From positions 1-41,146 of the forward strand of contig QANT01007971.1 in the NCBI GenBank assembly GCA_003254885.1: a stretch of 41,146 bases of DNA, written 5' to 3'. The notes beneath the pieces were generated by a model, which made no database searches, had not been told where the DNA came from, and saw only the letters and a program-made list of their open reading frames with translations. Below, piece after piece: positions 40,976-41,146 of the stretch. The position numbers and the translations under genes were made by a program. Positions within the stretch are counted from its first letter, which is position 1, and each line of letters opens with the position of its first letter. This DNA comes from Purshia tridentata. Taxonomy: Eukaryota > Streptophyta > Magnoliopsida > Rosales > Rosaceae.

Positions 40976-41146
40976 GAGAATCAAGATGTGACTACAACAA
41001 AAAATAAGGAGTAATATTGATGAGGTCAATGCATCGCACCTATTTTATTCTTTCAACTTATGTTTGGGTCTTAAGACTTGAATTATGTTTTAGTACATGA
41101 TTTATAACTTTTACAAGGTCTGTTCTTGGTCATTTGAGGATTTGGG

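Overview
The window is repeat-dense nuclear DNA from a flowering plant, most likely a eudicot. The evidence is Ty3/gypsy-type LTRs with a plant initiator-tRNA-Met primer site, plant Ty1/copia pol genes, CACTA-, hAT- and MITE-like sequences, and fragments of plant genes (an LRR receptor kinase, a UPF0114 membrane protein, a Myb/SANT-like protein). I see no intact host gene. Nearly everything is transposon sequence in several nested layers. The species cannot be told from the sequence.

The dominant element, here called family 1, is a roughly 3-kb LTR starting TGTAACACCC and ending GGGGCGTGTCA. There are six copies, all on the + strand: A 1-1798 (start outside the window), B 8880-10744 (both ends lost), C 13516-16557 (complete solo LTR with 5-bp target duplication GGAAA), E 19304-22225, F 26003-28826 and G 30130-33282, plus a 158-bp stub at 29938-30095 directly after a polypurine tract. 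A related LTR, family 2, lies on the minus strand twice (11962-13515 continuing at 16563-16862; and 22226-24672). The first has a tRNA-Met primer site and a decayed gag start. A third relative is at 1799-3404.

All three families carry a central hairpin-rich block followed by a short tandem array. The most unusual observation is that family 1 LTRs seem to contain introns. Copies A, B, C and G carry an 80-nt GT...AG segment and a second one of 107-144 nt. Copy F lacks both exactly at the splice boundaries, and E lacks the first exactly, as expected if spliced RNA had been reverse transcribed. In E and F the central array is a 104-bp repeat whose hairpins share a loop core while their stem arms change together.

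Other layers from left to right: an inverted-repeat element carrying LRR receptor-kinase fragments (3405-5025); CACTA-type GACGAA repeat clusters (5810-6230 and 25402-25760); a UPF0114 gene fragment (7722-8108, minus); a decayed minus-strand copia RT/RNase H (about 16950-18218); a hAT-like element (about 18217-19303); a decayed gypsy internal region (28827-29937); and a 5'-truncated copia element (33283-37764) with a nearly intact pol. The copia coding frame is broken by a 116-bp insertion made of a 46-nt copy of downstream sequence plus a 70-nt duplication. At the right end are a MITE, a 1.3-kb inverted-repeat element and a fragment of a Myb/SANT-like gene.
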